From Catonia carolina (lineage: Eukaryota; Arthropoda; Insecta; Hemiptera; Achilidae), in the NCBI GenBank assembly GCA_035578175.1, contig JAQMRL010000006.1, forward strand, positions 19,751,506 to 19,815,505: a DNA stretch of 64,000 nucleotides. The letters are read 5' to 3'. The position numbers and the translations under genes were made by a program. This document shows, one piece after another, positions 21,637 to 32,511 of this stretch. Numbering within the stretch: the stretch's first letter is position 1; every line of letters starts with the position of its first letter. A model generated the notes under the pieces. It was not told where the DNA came from. It saw nothing but the letters and a program-made list of their open reading frames with translations, and did not search any database.

Positions 21637-22440
21637 ATTGAGTCACGAGTTTGCCCACGTATGCAACGAGGTGTAAAGGGGAAAAGCACCAGTGCGCATG
21701 CGCGACTGCTTCAATTTCAGTACAACAAACACAAAAACTTATACTATACCCAGAGCATATACAATACATCGCGAAACCTTTTGTAGGTTAACTGAACGAA
21801 TATAACTGTTTGTTACCACAAAGAAAAATGTTAGTTTTTCGAAAACGTGGGCAGACTATTCACAGTGCTAAACGAAATTTAATATGCAGTGTAATAAAAT
21901 GTTGTGAAGTTGAAGCTAAATAAAAATTCCTTTCCTTGCCTCTTAACAAAAGCCATGAGCGAGTGGCTAACGACTGTTATGTTTCTTTTTCCACTATTCG
22001 AAAAATAAAGAAGGAAATCAAAGCCGTGAAGAAGCTATTCTTTAACAATTTTGTTGATACCAGGTAAAAAAAGAAACATTTAGGTAGATACTAGTGAGAC
22101 TGATAGTGAAGACGTCAATGACAATAATAATAAAGAAGGCGAATCATTCGTAGAAAATTTTATTCGAATGGAATAAGGTAGCTAGTAATTACAGTAAATC
22201 AAACATTTCTAGTCATGTAATTAAGCTATAACTATTCTACAGGTCACATTTATTTCTTATAAGGTTTATGAAGAAAACATTTTCTCGAAATAAACCACAG
22301 CTTACAAATTGTACGTAGAAACTGCACGGTAGTGAAATGTACGAGTAGTGTCTCACTGTTGAGGTTGGCAGCACTGTCAAATTATCATTTCCCTTCCTCA
22401 CAGCCCATCTATACGCAAAAGGCAAACTCGTGACTTCAAT
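21637..22440 (+). mobile_element. Internally deleted TIR DNA transposon, 804 bp
   Basis: Termini are ATTGAGTCACGAGTTTGCC and, inverted, ATTGAAGTCACGAGTTTGCC, about 19 of 20 matching with one indel. It carries a degenerate transposase N-terminus and an acidic C-terminal-like tail but no catalytic core. A target duplication is not clear. Confidence 0.7.
21828..22171 (+). pseudogene. Transposase-like N-terminus with the core deleted
   Basis: From ATG 21828: TIHSAKRNLICSVIKCCEVE, a stop, then SHERVANDCYVSFSTIRKIK. This I-H-S-x-x-R ... S-V-I-K-x-C ... S-x-S-T-I-R-x-I-K-K-E pattern resembles the DNA-binding region at the start of insect IS630/Tc1-type transposases (family memory, not searched). 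A shifted frame then gives an acidic run (SETDSEDVNDNNN) and a stop at 22171. A second N-terminus of this kind lies at 56740-56620 on the reverse strand. DDE residues are not present. Confidence 0.45.
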
Positions 22441-22555
22441 ATCTATACTTTTAAATCGAACAAAGGTTGATTTTTATTTTGCGACATTCACTCATGATTA
22501 AAATAGGTTATATTTTTCATATTGTACTAATAACTAATGATTTAACATAGGTAAT

Positions 22556-22612
22556 ATGATTAGCGCAACTAGTTTCTATGCTAGTAAACCCGGGTTCGAT
22601 TCCAAAAATACT
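22556..22612 (+). repeat. tRNA-like SINE-F relic
   Basis: GATTAGCGCAACTAGTTTCT and CCCGGGTTCGATTCC match the head units of the array at 46482-47035. Confidence 0.5.
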
Positions 22613-23746
22613 CGAAAAACCAAAAATATATAAAAATAAAGCCAGACAATTTAAACAAACAGAAAAATACCTAATGACATTAATAATAGATGAAAATGTA
22701 AAAGAAGATTAACGAAAAAATAAATGAATAACATAAAAGTTATCCAGAAAGAAAATTTAAAAGAAAAACAATATACCCAGTTGAGCGATAAAAGAAAAAA
22801 AAGTTGTTGGAATAAATGAAGGAAAAACGGGAGAAAAATAAAGTCGAGTAAGAAAATTAAAGGTATAACACATGCATGATTATCGTAATATTAAATGAAC
22901 TGAAACGTAAATTGTGCACACAAATATATCTGTTGTATTTCCAGTTATCAACAGACATGTTCATAAAATAATACATTATTATGATTGCAAAAAATAAAAG
23001 TCGTAAAACAAAAATTGTTACCGAGTAAGGGATAATAAAATATTTTATTCAAATTAAAGTACAACACATCCAATTTAACCTACATTATAAAAAAATCGTG
23101 ATTTCCCTTTAAAGTTTTAACAACAAAAAGGGTAAATTAAAAAGCGCAACAGATGTTATTAAACATAATTTTATTAAAATGATAAACTTGTTGCCTTGCG
23201 GCGTTTAACAAACCACAAAATGAATCATTGTTATTCATCGATAAGTCGCATGACGTCACGTGACTTAACCTAAGCATCCAACCATTAAAAAAGTACAGTA
23301 ACGTGATTGGGGGGGGGGCCAACATACAAAACATATGGTTAGTGTAACATCTGACTAGAAAATACCTAACAACGAAAGTAAATTATAAAATAGAAAGTTA
23401 GACATGGCAATAAAAAGTGGAAATAACATTAGTAAAAACTTTTTAGGTATCTCTTTTACAAATTATAGGGTGTAACTCAGATAAAATAACGTAATCGATT
23501 ACAGTAATTCATGTTTGTAAGTAGTTAACGGACCGATTCAACCATTACTTGTTAGTTTAAAATCGAGTAAAAACATGAAATAACAATGTAAAAAATTGCG
23601 ACATGTAGTTCAAGTAATGATATGCGCAAATAGAATTTTCACAGGATGAAAAATCCTGTCTTGAAATTTGTAAGAATAAAATTTAACAAATCTAGTGGTA
23701 AAAGTAATCTTAAATGAAATTTATTACGTTTCAATCTAAATAAAAC
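22613..23746. other. Long AT-rich stretch without recognised gene
   Basis: A G-run lies near 23310. The juxtaposition TGACGTCACGTGAC near 23255 (CRE-like plus E-box-like) is noted without further support. Confidence 0.4.
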
Positions 23747-24451
23747 ATTTATTTACACTCAATCTGTTCGTTAACCCACCGGGTTGGTCTAGAGGTAAAG
23801 TCGTCGCCAAAATCAGCTGATTTACGGAGACGAAGGTTCCTGGTTCAAATCCTAGTAAAGGTAGTTACTTTTATACGGATTTGAATGCTAGACAGTGGTT
23901 ATCGGTGTACTTTGATGATTGGGGTTCAATTAACCATACTCTATCAGTAATGGTCGACCTGAGTCTGTACAAGACTACACCTCATTTACACGTCATACAC
24001 ATCATCTTCATCTCATTGGGTCATGGGGTTGCTTATTGTTCTGAATTGAACAGATTGCAACGTACACGAATTAGAGATTACAATCTGTTCGTTGCAGGGC
24101 TAAAATAAATAGTTCTGTTTCTTATCACATGGTCAGCCAATAATCATTTAAGACTGAATCATTTAAGAACAGAAAAGGTAAAGGTGTAAAAGACACTAAT
24201 CAAGAGTTATCTCCTCTGAAAGTAATGAATTTCATTATACAGCCAGACCCTGTGGTGAATGAAGTGAAGGTGTCATTTGCAGAGTGGATAATATGGGCTT
24301 TTCAGAGGGCCCCGCATGCTGATACGTGTACTTTCCCACTCAGTGAAGAAGGCAATTGTAAACCACCTCACTCCTCGTTTTATTTAGTAAAACCTCAACA
24401 GGTTCAAACCAACCTTTTGATTGATGACCTAAATAACAACAAAACATTTAT
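23747..24451 (+). mobile_element. SINE-A interrupted near its start by SINE-D
   Basis: CATTTATTTACACTCAATCT lies left of the insert and the element resumes at 24082 with AATCTGTTCGTTGCAGGGC. It ends GATGACCTAAATAACAAC. Confidence 0.85.
23773..24081 (+). mobile_element. SINE-D, full length, with 12-bp TSD
   Basis: The tRNA-like head is GGTTGGTCTAGAGGTAAAGT with B box GGTTCAAATCC, then a body and tail ending TTGAACAGATTGCAACGTAC. AATCTGTTCGTT at 23761-23772 and 24082-24093 is an exact target duplication within SINE-A. This is the best reference copy of the family in the window. Confidence 0.9.
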
Positions 24452-24571
24452 ACAAGATGTTGTTTTGAATGTCCCGTAGTTATTATAAAATTTTATTCCT
24501 TACGTGCATTTAACTTCCAAATTTTAACAACTCTACCATTACACAATGATAAGTCATCCTTTTAAAAAAAA

Positions 24572-25564
24572 TCTGGTGTGAAACACTCACACAACTTTCT
24601 CTTGCCAATGCAAATAATTAATAATAAACCTAACATTAGTAATAAAACATAAGAAATAAACAAAAAACTAACCTCAAAAAATATAACCTAATTTTAATCA
24701 TGAGTGAAAGACGCAAAATGAAAATCAACCTCAGTTTGGCTTAGAAATAAGGAAAATCACTCTTTCTCTCTAAACTAGGCTCTGTGGAGAAAAATGCTCT
24801 AAATAAAAGTTGTAGATCTATTAATTTTCTATAAATTTAATTATATACACTTTTGTCGTAAAATGCATACTAAGGCCGAAATGTTTAAAAAATCAATTTT
24901 TCTCACGTTTTCGTGAGAAAAAAACAGAAAATTGCTTATTACCGCTAAACTAAGCGTTATACAAAAAAATGTTTGAAATAAAAGTTGTAGAATTTTACAT
25001 TTTCTACAACTTTTATTATATAACGTTTTGCGATAAAATGCATATTAAAGCCACAATCTTAAAAATAAAATGTTTTTACGTAAAAACAGCCTCACCCAGA
25101 ATTTCAGCAAACATGGCGCCTACCCTATCTTGTAGAGAATAAAAAATTGAGTAAACCAGGCGATTTTAAAAAAAATCGTAGGACCAGTTTTTGAGAAAAT
25201 CGCAAAAAACTGAAAAATTATACGAATAAACTACTACTTCCGGTTGACCGATTTTGATGAAAATGTTCGTGTCGAGTCCGGTAGTGGTATTTAACTTAAG
25301 TTTCAAGTTTCAAGTTCGTACGATGTTCCGTTCTTGAGATATTCCGTTCACATACACACACACACGCGCACGCACGCACGCACGCGCGCGCGCGCACGCA
25401 CACACACACACACACACAGACACACACACAGACCAATCGCTAAAAACATGTTTTTTGGGTTCAGGGGGTCTGAAAACGTATAGATCCGGTGAAAACTCGA
25501 TTTCAAAAAATCGACATGAAAACAATACTTTCCTTCCTATATATTCATATAGGCAAGAGAAAGT
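24572..25564 (-). mobile_element. HINE-like element, complete reference copy (993 bp)
   Basis: Left end is TCTGGTGTGAAACACTCACA plus ACTTTCTCTTGCC; right end is the CCTATATATTCATATAGG hairpin plus GGCAAGAGAAAGT. A long CA/CG microsatellite lies at about 25350-25432. T/A-rich flanks suit insertion in a T-run. No credible coding capacity. Confidence 0.9.
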
Positions 25565-25616
25565 AATAAAGTAATTAACATGAATATTTTTCGCCGCTGT
25601 TTTTGACCGTGGTCCA

Positions 25617-25993
25617 TAACAGGCAGGTGGTGGAGTGTTAAATTATTTGCACTCGATCTGCTAGTTCCATGGCTACAAAAAATAGTTCTGTTTATCATGT
25701 GGTCAGCCAATTGACTGAAGCATTCTAGAATAAAAGAAGTAGAGGTGTATAAGATACTAATCTTATTTCCTCTGAGAGTAATGTATTTCATTATACAGCC
25801 AGACCCTGTGGTGGATGAAGTGAAGGTCTCATTTGCAGGGTGGAAAGTAGATGCTTTTCAGAGGGCCTGGCATGCTGATAAGCATAATTTTCCACTCAGT
25901 GAGGAAAGCAATTGTAAACAACTTCACTCGTCGTTTTACTTAAAAAGCCTCTAGATGTTAAAACCAACCTTTCGGCTGATGACATAACAACAA
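25617..25993 (+). mobile_element. SINE-A, older variant
   Basis: It runs from CCATAACAGGCAGGTGGTGG to GATGACATAACAACAAA, with the older-variant words CACTCGATCTGCTAGTTCC and GGGCCTGGCATGC. Confidence 0.85.
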
Positions 25994-26697
25994 ATAAAAT
26001 TCATTACATCTCCTTCTCAAAATCAAGAATCATGCTCTCGTCTGTTCCGACTCACAACAGCGACAAAACTATTAAATTATTGCCATCTCTTGCGTGGCCT
26101 CCCAACATCTCTCCTCCCTTCGGTCTGCATTGCAAAACATTAAGGGGGTTCCCCTTATTCTCTAATTAAGTGGGTTACCGTAGACTTTATAGTCTGAAAT
26201 TATTTAACTGAAGTTAAACGGTTACCTTATTTTTTAAAATGGACCTCTTCCATTCTCAATAGTGCACCTTACCATCCTAGACGGTCAGAAGAAGCAGACA
26301 TTACAAAAAGAGAGGGGGAAGAAATTTAAGTTTAACAGAACAGCCAAAATGCCCTAGTATGTTACAATTTAGTCAAAGATTGACGCTAGAAGCTAGTAAA
26401 GAAATAACAGGATAAATTAAGAAATAACAAAAAACCGAAAAATTCAGGACAGCCAGACATAGGAATTTATAATATCGCTTCTTGTTGCAGAAGCTGATCG
26501 TGCATAACTTATAATCATGTAAATAATAAAAATATGGTACATTACGTTTTAATTCTTCTGAAGCCTATAGGCCTATGCCACAAATTTTGAGCACTATTAA
26601 AACTTGAAATTTTGTTTCAATTACCTGTAACAGAAAAAGGAAAATTATTTCTGATCAACAATAAGAAATCTTTTCTATACAGTGTACATAAAGACAT
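25994..26697. other. No recognised feature
   Basis: Mixed composition with a purine-rich patch near 26290-26320; nothing assignable. Confidence 0.45.
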
Positions 26698-27360
26698 CTG
26701 ATCTGAAACACTCACACGACTTTTTCTTGCCAATGTAAATAAACCACAAAAAACTTATGTTTAGTCTTGGTAAACAATGTAAAATGAAAATCAACTTTTA
26801 TTTTACTTTAAAAATACGGAAAATCAATAAAGACCTCTAAATTAGACTAGAAAAAAAATACTCGAAACAAAGGTTGTAGATATTTTTATTTCTTATAACT
26901 TTAATTATCGTACACTTTTGTCGAAAAATGAATTCTCAAACCGCAATATTAAAAAAATTCTATATTTTACCGATTTTGATGAAAAAGTACAGAAAATTCA
27001 ATTTTCAATTTTATCATTGACTTAAACTAAGCGTTGTAGAAAAAACCGCTTGAACTAAAAGTTGTAGGTTTTTTAAATTTCCTAACACTTTAATTATGTA
27101 CAATTTTGCCCTAAAAAGCATATTACGGGAGTAATCTTAAAAAAAATTAAAATTTTTTCCACGAAAGCACAGCCTCCAAGAATTTTAGCAGACATGCGCT
27201 CACCCATGGCGTTCTCTAGTAACTAGAGAACGCCATGGCTCACCCTATCATGTAGAGCATAAAAAAATGTAGAAAATGAGACTATTTACAAAAATCGTAC
27301 GAACATTTTTAAGAATATTGCAAAAAAAAAACGAAAAAATTGTAAATGTTTTATCAAACA
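26698..27360 (-). mobile_element. HINE-like element, old, lacks the microsatellite end
   Basis: It starts ATCTGAAACACTCACACGAC and decays near 27360. It contains a small palindrome at 27204-27238 inside the otherwise conserved CAGACATGGCGCCTACCC region. Confidence 0.7.
27204..27238. repeat. Perfect 17-bp palindrome with a 1-nt loop
   Basis: CCATGGCGTTCTCTAGT, A, and its exact inverse. It is bounded by the 8-bp direct repeat GCTCACCC at 27198-27205 and 27238-27245. Confidence 0.9.
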
Positions 27361-27559
27361 CGTAGGTATTTTGGTATCTCGTTTGGTAGTGCATGACACA
27401 GTCAAACTGACAGTCCTCGGAGCGATTCCAGGCTAGAATTTATACAACAAAACACTTTCCAACTTGTTTTTTTAATAAGCTGCAGTTGTTACTTAATACG
27501 GTCTTAAAAAGAAGGAGATTATCTGGTACAGGCCTAATAAAATGAATCATAAAAACTCA

Positions 27560-27812
27560 CATAGTCAACTTATAAAAAAAAGGAAATCGCTGTCCATAAA
27601 ATCCAAATTACACCATTACTATACTGTTTAGAAACCCGAAGCCACTTACGCCTGCAAAACTCAAAACTGACAGTCTCCAAAAAATTGAAAGAAGAATTTT
27701 AAGAAGAACAATTCTCAACTTTCAACATTAAACATCAGTCCTACGGGAAATGTTGGCTCGTGCCCAAAACAATACACTATACCAAAAAAACGAACAGATT
27801 AAAGACACAATA
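27560..27812 (+). mobile_element. LINE fragment
   Basis: Translation gives LKTDSLQKIERRILRRTILN, similar to the segment DQLQKIEKRIGRTCIKKK in the LINE at 57170-57800. It abuts the HINE-like copy at 27820. Confidence 0.6.
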
Positions 27813-27819
27813 AAAAAAA

Positions 27820-28760
27820 TCTGGTGTGAAACACTCATACAACTTTCTCTTGCCAATGCAAAAATGAACATTATAACATAACATTAGAAATAAACAAAAA
27901 CCTACCCTCAAAAAACATAACTTTATTTTAATCATGAGTGAATGATGCAAAATGAAAATCAACCTCAGTTTGGCTTAATAATACGGAAACTCGCTCTCTC
28001 ATGCTAAACTAGGGTCTGTAGAGAAAAATGCTCTAAATAAAAGTTGTAGATTTTTCAATTCCCTATAAAATTGGGTTGTAGGCCTACACTTTTGTCATAA
28101 AATGCATACTAAAGGCCGATATTAAATGCAACAAATCGATATTAAATTGATATTAAACAAATCGATTTTTTTACAGATTTTCATGAAAAAAAACAACAGA
28201 AAATCACTAAATAACGCTAAACTAAGCCTTATACAAAAATATGATTTAGTTAAAAGTTATAGGTTTTTAAATTTTCAACAACTTTTATTAGTATAGGCTA
28301 TACATTTTTGCGCTAAAATGGATATTAATGCCACAATCTTAAAAAACCATTATTTTCTACGAGAGAACAGCCTCCTCAAGAATTTCAGCAGATATGGCGC
28401 CTACCCTATCTTGTAGATTATAAAAAATGGGGCGATTTTTAAACAAAATCGTAGGAGCTGTTTTTGAGAAAATCGCAAAAAAATGAAACATGACACGAAT
28501 AAACTACTACTTCCGATTGACAGATTTTGATGAAAATTTTCGAGTCGGGTTCTTAAGTAGTACCTAACTTAAATTTCAATTTTCAACTTCGTTCGATGTT
28601 CCGTTCTTGAGATATTTTGTTCACACACAGACCAATCGCTAAAAACATGTTTATTTGGGTCATGGGGTCTGAAAACGTGATCCGGTGAAAACTTGATTGC
28701 GAAAAATCGAAATGAAAACAATACTTTCCTTCCTATGTATTCATAAAGGCAAGAGAAAGT
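27820..28760 (-). mobile_element. HINE-like element, complete
   Basis: It runs from TCTGGTGTGAAACACTCATA to GGCAAGAGAAAGT; the microsatellite is only CACACACAG. Confidence 0.85.
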
Positions 28761-28989
28761 AAAAAGACGTTTTATCATTCATCAGCCACATAATCAGGAT
28801 GCAAGAAACAAGGCTAATCATAAAATTTCTCAATCAGTTAATGCAATACAAATCCCAGAATGACTCGCTATAGGAGATCAACAACGATGTTAACACCCTG
28901 GGAATAACGTACAACATGATTCTAAGACAAGAGGATGGACCAATACTCAGGATCCAAAAATTCAATTGCCAATAATTTTTTTAAATTAC

Positions 28990-29292
28990 TTAAGTGTGAA
29001 CGTTGCAATCTGTTCAATTCAGAACAATAAACAACCACATGACCCAATGAGATGAAGATGGTGTGTATGATTGTAAATGAAGTGTAGTCTTGTACAGATC
29101 CAGACCGACTATTCCTGAGAGAGTATGGTTAATTGAACCCCAACCATCAAAGTACACCGGTAACCACTATCTAGTATTTAAATCCGTATAAAAGTAACTA
29201 CCTTTACTAGGACTTGAACAAGAAACCTTCTTCCCCAAAATCAGCTGACTCACGGCGACGACTTTGCCTCTAGACCAACCCGTTAGGTCTAC
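28990..29292 (-). mobile_element. SINE-D, full length, reverse
   Basis: It runs from GAACGTTGCAATCTGTTCAA to the inverted head TCTAGACCAACCCG. A second reverse copy follows only about 20 bp later, and CCAATAATTTTTTT occurs before both. Confidence 0.8.
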
Positions 29293-29312
29293 TGCCAATA
29301 ATTTTTTTCCTA

Positions 29313-29792
29313 ATGTGTACGTTGCAATCTGTTCAATTTAGAACAATAAACAACCCCATGATCCAATGAGATGAGGATGATATGTATGACGTGTAAATAA
29401 GGTGTAGTCTTGTACTGACTCAGGCCGACCATTCCTGAGAGGTATAGTTAATTGAAACCCAACCATGAAAGTATACTGCTAACCACTGTCGGCCGCATTG
29501 GCGTAGTTGGTAACGTGCTCGCCTCTCATCATGCGGTCTTGGGTTCGATCCCACTCAGGCACGGTATATTTGCATATGTTACAAAAAATCATTTCATCCT
29601 TCACCGTCTGCATTAGCAGTGATTGCAGAACAGTCGAACGTTTAACCAAAAAAATACCACTGTCTAGTATTCAAATCCGCATAAAAGTAACAACCATTAC
29701 TTGCATTTGAACCAGGAACCTTCTCCGAAAATCAGCTGTTAAACAGCTGACTCGCGGCGACGACTTTACCTCTAGACCAAACCGGTAGGTCT
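29313..29792 (-). mobile_element. SINE-D interrupted by SINE-B
   Basis: Pieces 29313-29490 and 29656-29792 are continuous SINE-D around an inserted SINE-B. Confidence 0.85.
29491..29655 (+). mobile_element. SINE-B with tail type 1, 9-bp TSD
   Basis: Head GGCCGCATTGGCGTAGTTGG, B box GGGTTCGATCC, tail CACCGTCTGCATTAGCAG and a short A-run. ACCACTGTC at 29482-29490 and 29656-29664 is the target duplication. Confidence 0.9.
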
Positions 29793-30407
29793 TTTGCCAA
29801 TAATAACCAGAAAAGTTCAAAAATATAACATAACTGATGAGCAGAGATCTGAGAATATGAAGATATGGGATAGAAGAAAACAAATTAAACGATCCGCTAA
29901 AGACTGAAAGTTTAATATAGTGTTACAATTGGGGCTTAAAAAATGATTCACACGAACAATGTATATGACATTACATGAGAATATTTGTTTGAAAATCCTG
30001 CCCGGTTTTCATATAATTTGCTACATCCATAAGCTATAACTTATTTTGTGTACAACGTTTGTCAGGTTAAACCTTTCCTTAAAATTTGGAAGGGTAAGTT
30101 GTATAAGAGTAGGTTACTATTCTATGATGGATACGGTGTCCCGACCCATACATTAAATTATTTCCTCATATAACTTCCATTTTGCAACCTCTCCTACATC
30201 CGCTGTTTGGACGAATCTCATTTTAATGTCCGTCCCATTTCATACCAAGTAATTCTTCAAGATTAATACTACACGTATGCACTGAATTTAATGAAATATT
30301 TTGCATTACTAACACACCAATGAATAAATAATTTTATTATGTTTTCTTGCCCTATACGAATTTTCAAAATCGAGTTTTCACCGAATATACACGATTTCAT
30401 TGCCCAT
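29793..30407. other. No recognised feature
   Basis: Nothing assignable, apart from a short HINE-like 5' phrase (CGAGTTTTCACCG) near 30372. Confidence 0.45.
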
Positions 30408-30510
30408 AACGGGCAGGTGGAGTGTTAAATTAATTGCACTCAATCTTCTAGTTACAGGGCTACAAAAAATAGTTCTGTTTCTTATCACATAGTCAGCCAA
30501 TTATATTAAA
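30408..30510 (+). mobile_element. SINE-A 5' fragment
   Basis: GCCCATAACGGGCAGGTGGA through CACATAGTCAGCCAATTATA, then a direct change into HINE-like sequence. Confidence 0.75.
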
Positions 30511-30511
30511 T

Positions 30512-31190
30512 TTCATTATATAGACTTTTGTCGCAAAATGCATACTACGGCCGAAATCTTAAAAGAATAGATTTTTCACACGTTTTCGTGAGGAAAAAAC
30601 AGAAAATAGCTAATTACTGCTAAACTAAGCGTTATACAAAAAATATTTGAAATAAAAGTTGTAGGATTTTTAATTCTCTACAACTTTTAAATATACATTT
30701 TTGCGCTTAAATTCATATTAAAGCCATGCATATTAAAAAAACCATTTTTTTGCGAGAAAACAGCCTCCTCAAGAATTTTAGCAAACATGGCACCTACCCT
30801 ATCTTGTAGAACATAAAAAATGTAATAAATAAGGCGATTTTTAAAAAATCGTAGGAGCTTTTTTGAGAAAATCGCAAAAAAGTGAAAAATGACACGGAAT
30901 AAACTACTACTTCCGGTTGACCGATTTTGATAAAAATCTTTGTGTTGGGTCCGGTGGTAGTATCTAACTTAAGTTTCAAGTTTTAAGTTCGTACGATGTT
31001 CCGTTCTTGAGAAGATATTCTGTTCACACACACACACACAGACCAATCGCTAAATGGTTTTAGTTTTTTTTAAATGGTTTTTCGGGTTCAGGGGGTTTGA
31101 AAACGTATAGATCCGGTGAAAACTCGATTTCGAAAAATTGACATGAAAACAATACTTTCCTTCCTAAATATTCATATAGACAAGAAAAAG
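30512..31190 (-). mobile_element. HINE-like element, lacks the hairpin end
   Basis: It starts inside the family at TTTTGTCGCAAAATGCATAC and ends at the outer end ATATAGACAAGAAAAAGG, where its mirror image begins. The part from 30763 on recurs at 32905. Confidence 0.8.
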
Positions 31191-31221
31191 GAAAAATGTT
31201 AATTATTTTATTAACATTTTT

Positions 31222-31345
31222 CCTTTTTCTTGTCTATATGAATATATAGGAAGAAAGTATTGTTTTCCTGTCGATTTTTCGAAATCGCGTTTTCACCGGA
31301 ACTATACGTTTTCAGACCCTCTGAACCCAAAAAACCAAAATACTA
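31222..31345 (+). mobile_element. HINE-like 5' end, head to head with the previous copy
   Basis: TTTTTCTTGTCTATATGAAT then GGAAGAAAGTATTG and GTTTTCACCGG. With 31141-31200 it forms a hairpin of about 40-bp arms around ATTATTTTAT. Confidence 0.8.
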
Positions 31346-31439
31346 TTTTTTTCACAATAATTTAATAATTTATTCAAAATAAGTAGCCTAAACAAAATTC
31401 TAAAAAAACATTATTTTAAGGTTACTCCTCCCTGAATTA

Positions 31440-31570
31440 TGTTTGAATTGCTTAGTAATAATTACCAACTATATAACAGTGGTTTCTGAAGTAAAGTGTG
31501 AAAATTTCACAGTCTGGTGATTGAACCTAGAACCTTCAGTTTAACGGTTGAGTACGCAACCGAACTGGTC
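31440..31570 (-). repeat. Decayed tRNA-like SINE (SINE-E type)
   Basis: The reverse strand carries a B-box-like AGGTTCAATC after an anticodon-like region, and AAATTTTCACAC as in SINE-E. The same piece recurs at about 33655-33785. Confidence 0.45.
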
Positions 31571-31884
31571 AAGGATAATTTATTTATACCAATTACTACT
31601 AAATATTCCTGTCTACGATAATCTTTAGTTACAGTAAGGACGAAAAAATTAGAAAATAAATTATTTAAAAAGTCTAACATTTACTTTAGTTAAAGGGAAA
31701 AGTAAATAATTGTTATTACCTATAATTAGTCAACGTAGATTAGTTGTAGTAAGGTCGTAAATATAAGAGTAGTTAAAATACACATGTTTAAAATATCATA
31801 TTTTAAGGTCGTGTATTCTCTTAAATATGGTAACCGTAGGTAAAGTAAATATACCTAAAAAATTAGTTTAAACAAATAAAAACT

Positions 31885-32511
31885 GGTCTGTAACACTTAC
31901 ATAACTTTCTCTAACCAGTGTAAAGAGTTAAAACATAATATAACGTATAATCATGAGTACTGCCCATAACAGACAGGTGGAGTGTCAAATTATTTACACT
32001 CAATCCGTTCGTTGCAGGGCTAAAATAAATAGTTCTGTTTCTTATCACATGGTCAGCCAATTAAATGACTGAATCATTTAAGAACAGAAGAGGTAGAGGT
32101 GTAAAAGACACTAATCAGAGTTATCTCCTCTGAAAGTAATGAATTTCATTATACAGCCAGACCCTGTGGTGAAGGAAGTGAAAGTGTCATTTGCAGAGTG
32201 GAAAATATGTGCTTTTCAGAGGGCCCGGCATGCTGATAAGCGTACTTTTCCACTCAGTGAGGAAGGCAATGGTAAACCACCTCACTCCTCGTTTTACTTA
32301 GTAAAACCTCTACAGGTTCAAACCAGCCTTTTGGCTGATGACCTAAACAACAACAATCATGAGTAAACAATGTAAAATAAAAAACATAACCTAATTATAA
32401 TCATGCGTGAATAATGCTAAATGAAATTCAACCTATGTAGGACTTAGAAATACGGAAAATCACTAATTGACGCTAACTAAGCACTGTAGAAAAAATGTTT
32501 AAAATAAAAGA
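31885..32511 (-). mobile_element. HINE-like element, old copy, interrupted by SINE-A
   Basis: It starts ACTGGTCTGTAACACTTACA and continues after the SINE-A at 32366 to the SINE-D at 32512. The undisrupted counterpart lies at 34095-34318. Confidence 0.75.
31960..32354 (+). mobile_element. SINE-A, full length, with exact TSD and an empty-site counterpart
   Basis: It starts CTGCCCATAACAGACAGGTG and ends GACCTAAACAACAAC, 395 bp. AATCATGAGTA at 31949-31959 and 32355-32365 is an 11-bp target duplication. The duplicated block to the right holds the unoccupied target at 34161-34171. This fixes the element boundaries and shows insertion by a retroposition-type mechanism. No tRNA-like A and B boxes are seen at the head. 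Confidence 0.92.

Larger units (their letters stand above)
21013..22560 (+). mobile_element. HINE-like element split by a DNA transposon
   Basis: It starts ACTTTCTCTTCTACCCAATA, has a GT/GC microsatellite near 21149-21178, is interrupted at 21637-22440 and resumes with TTTGCGACATTCACTCATGA. It is lost near 22560, before the terminal hairpin. Confidence 0.75.

Noticed and set aside
23250..23270. CRE plus E-box as a regulatory element
   Set aside because: A single short match with no gene nearby and no conservation evidence.
24640..24690. Telomere-like TTAGG or CCTAA words
   Set aside because: They are single occurrences inside the HINE consensus (AACCTAA), not tandem arrays.
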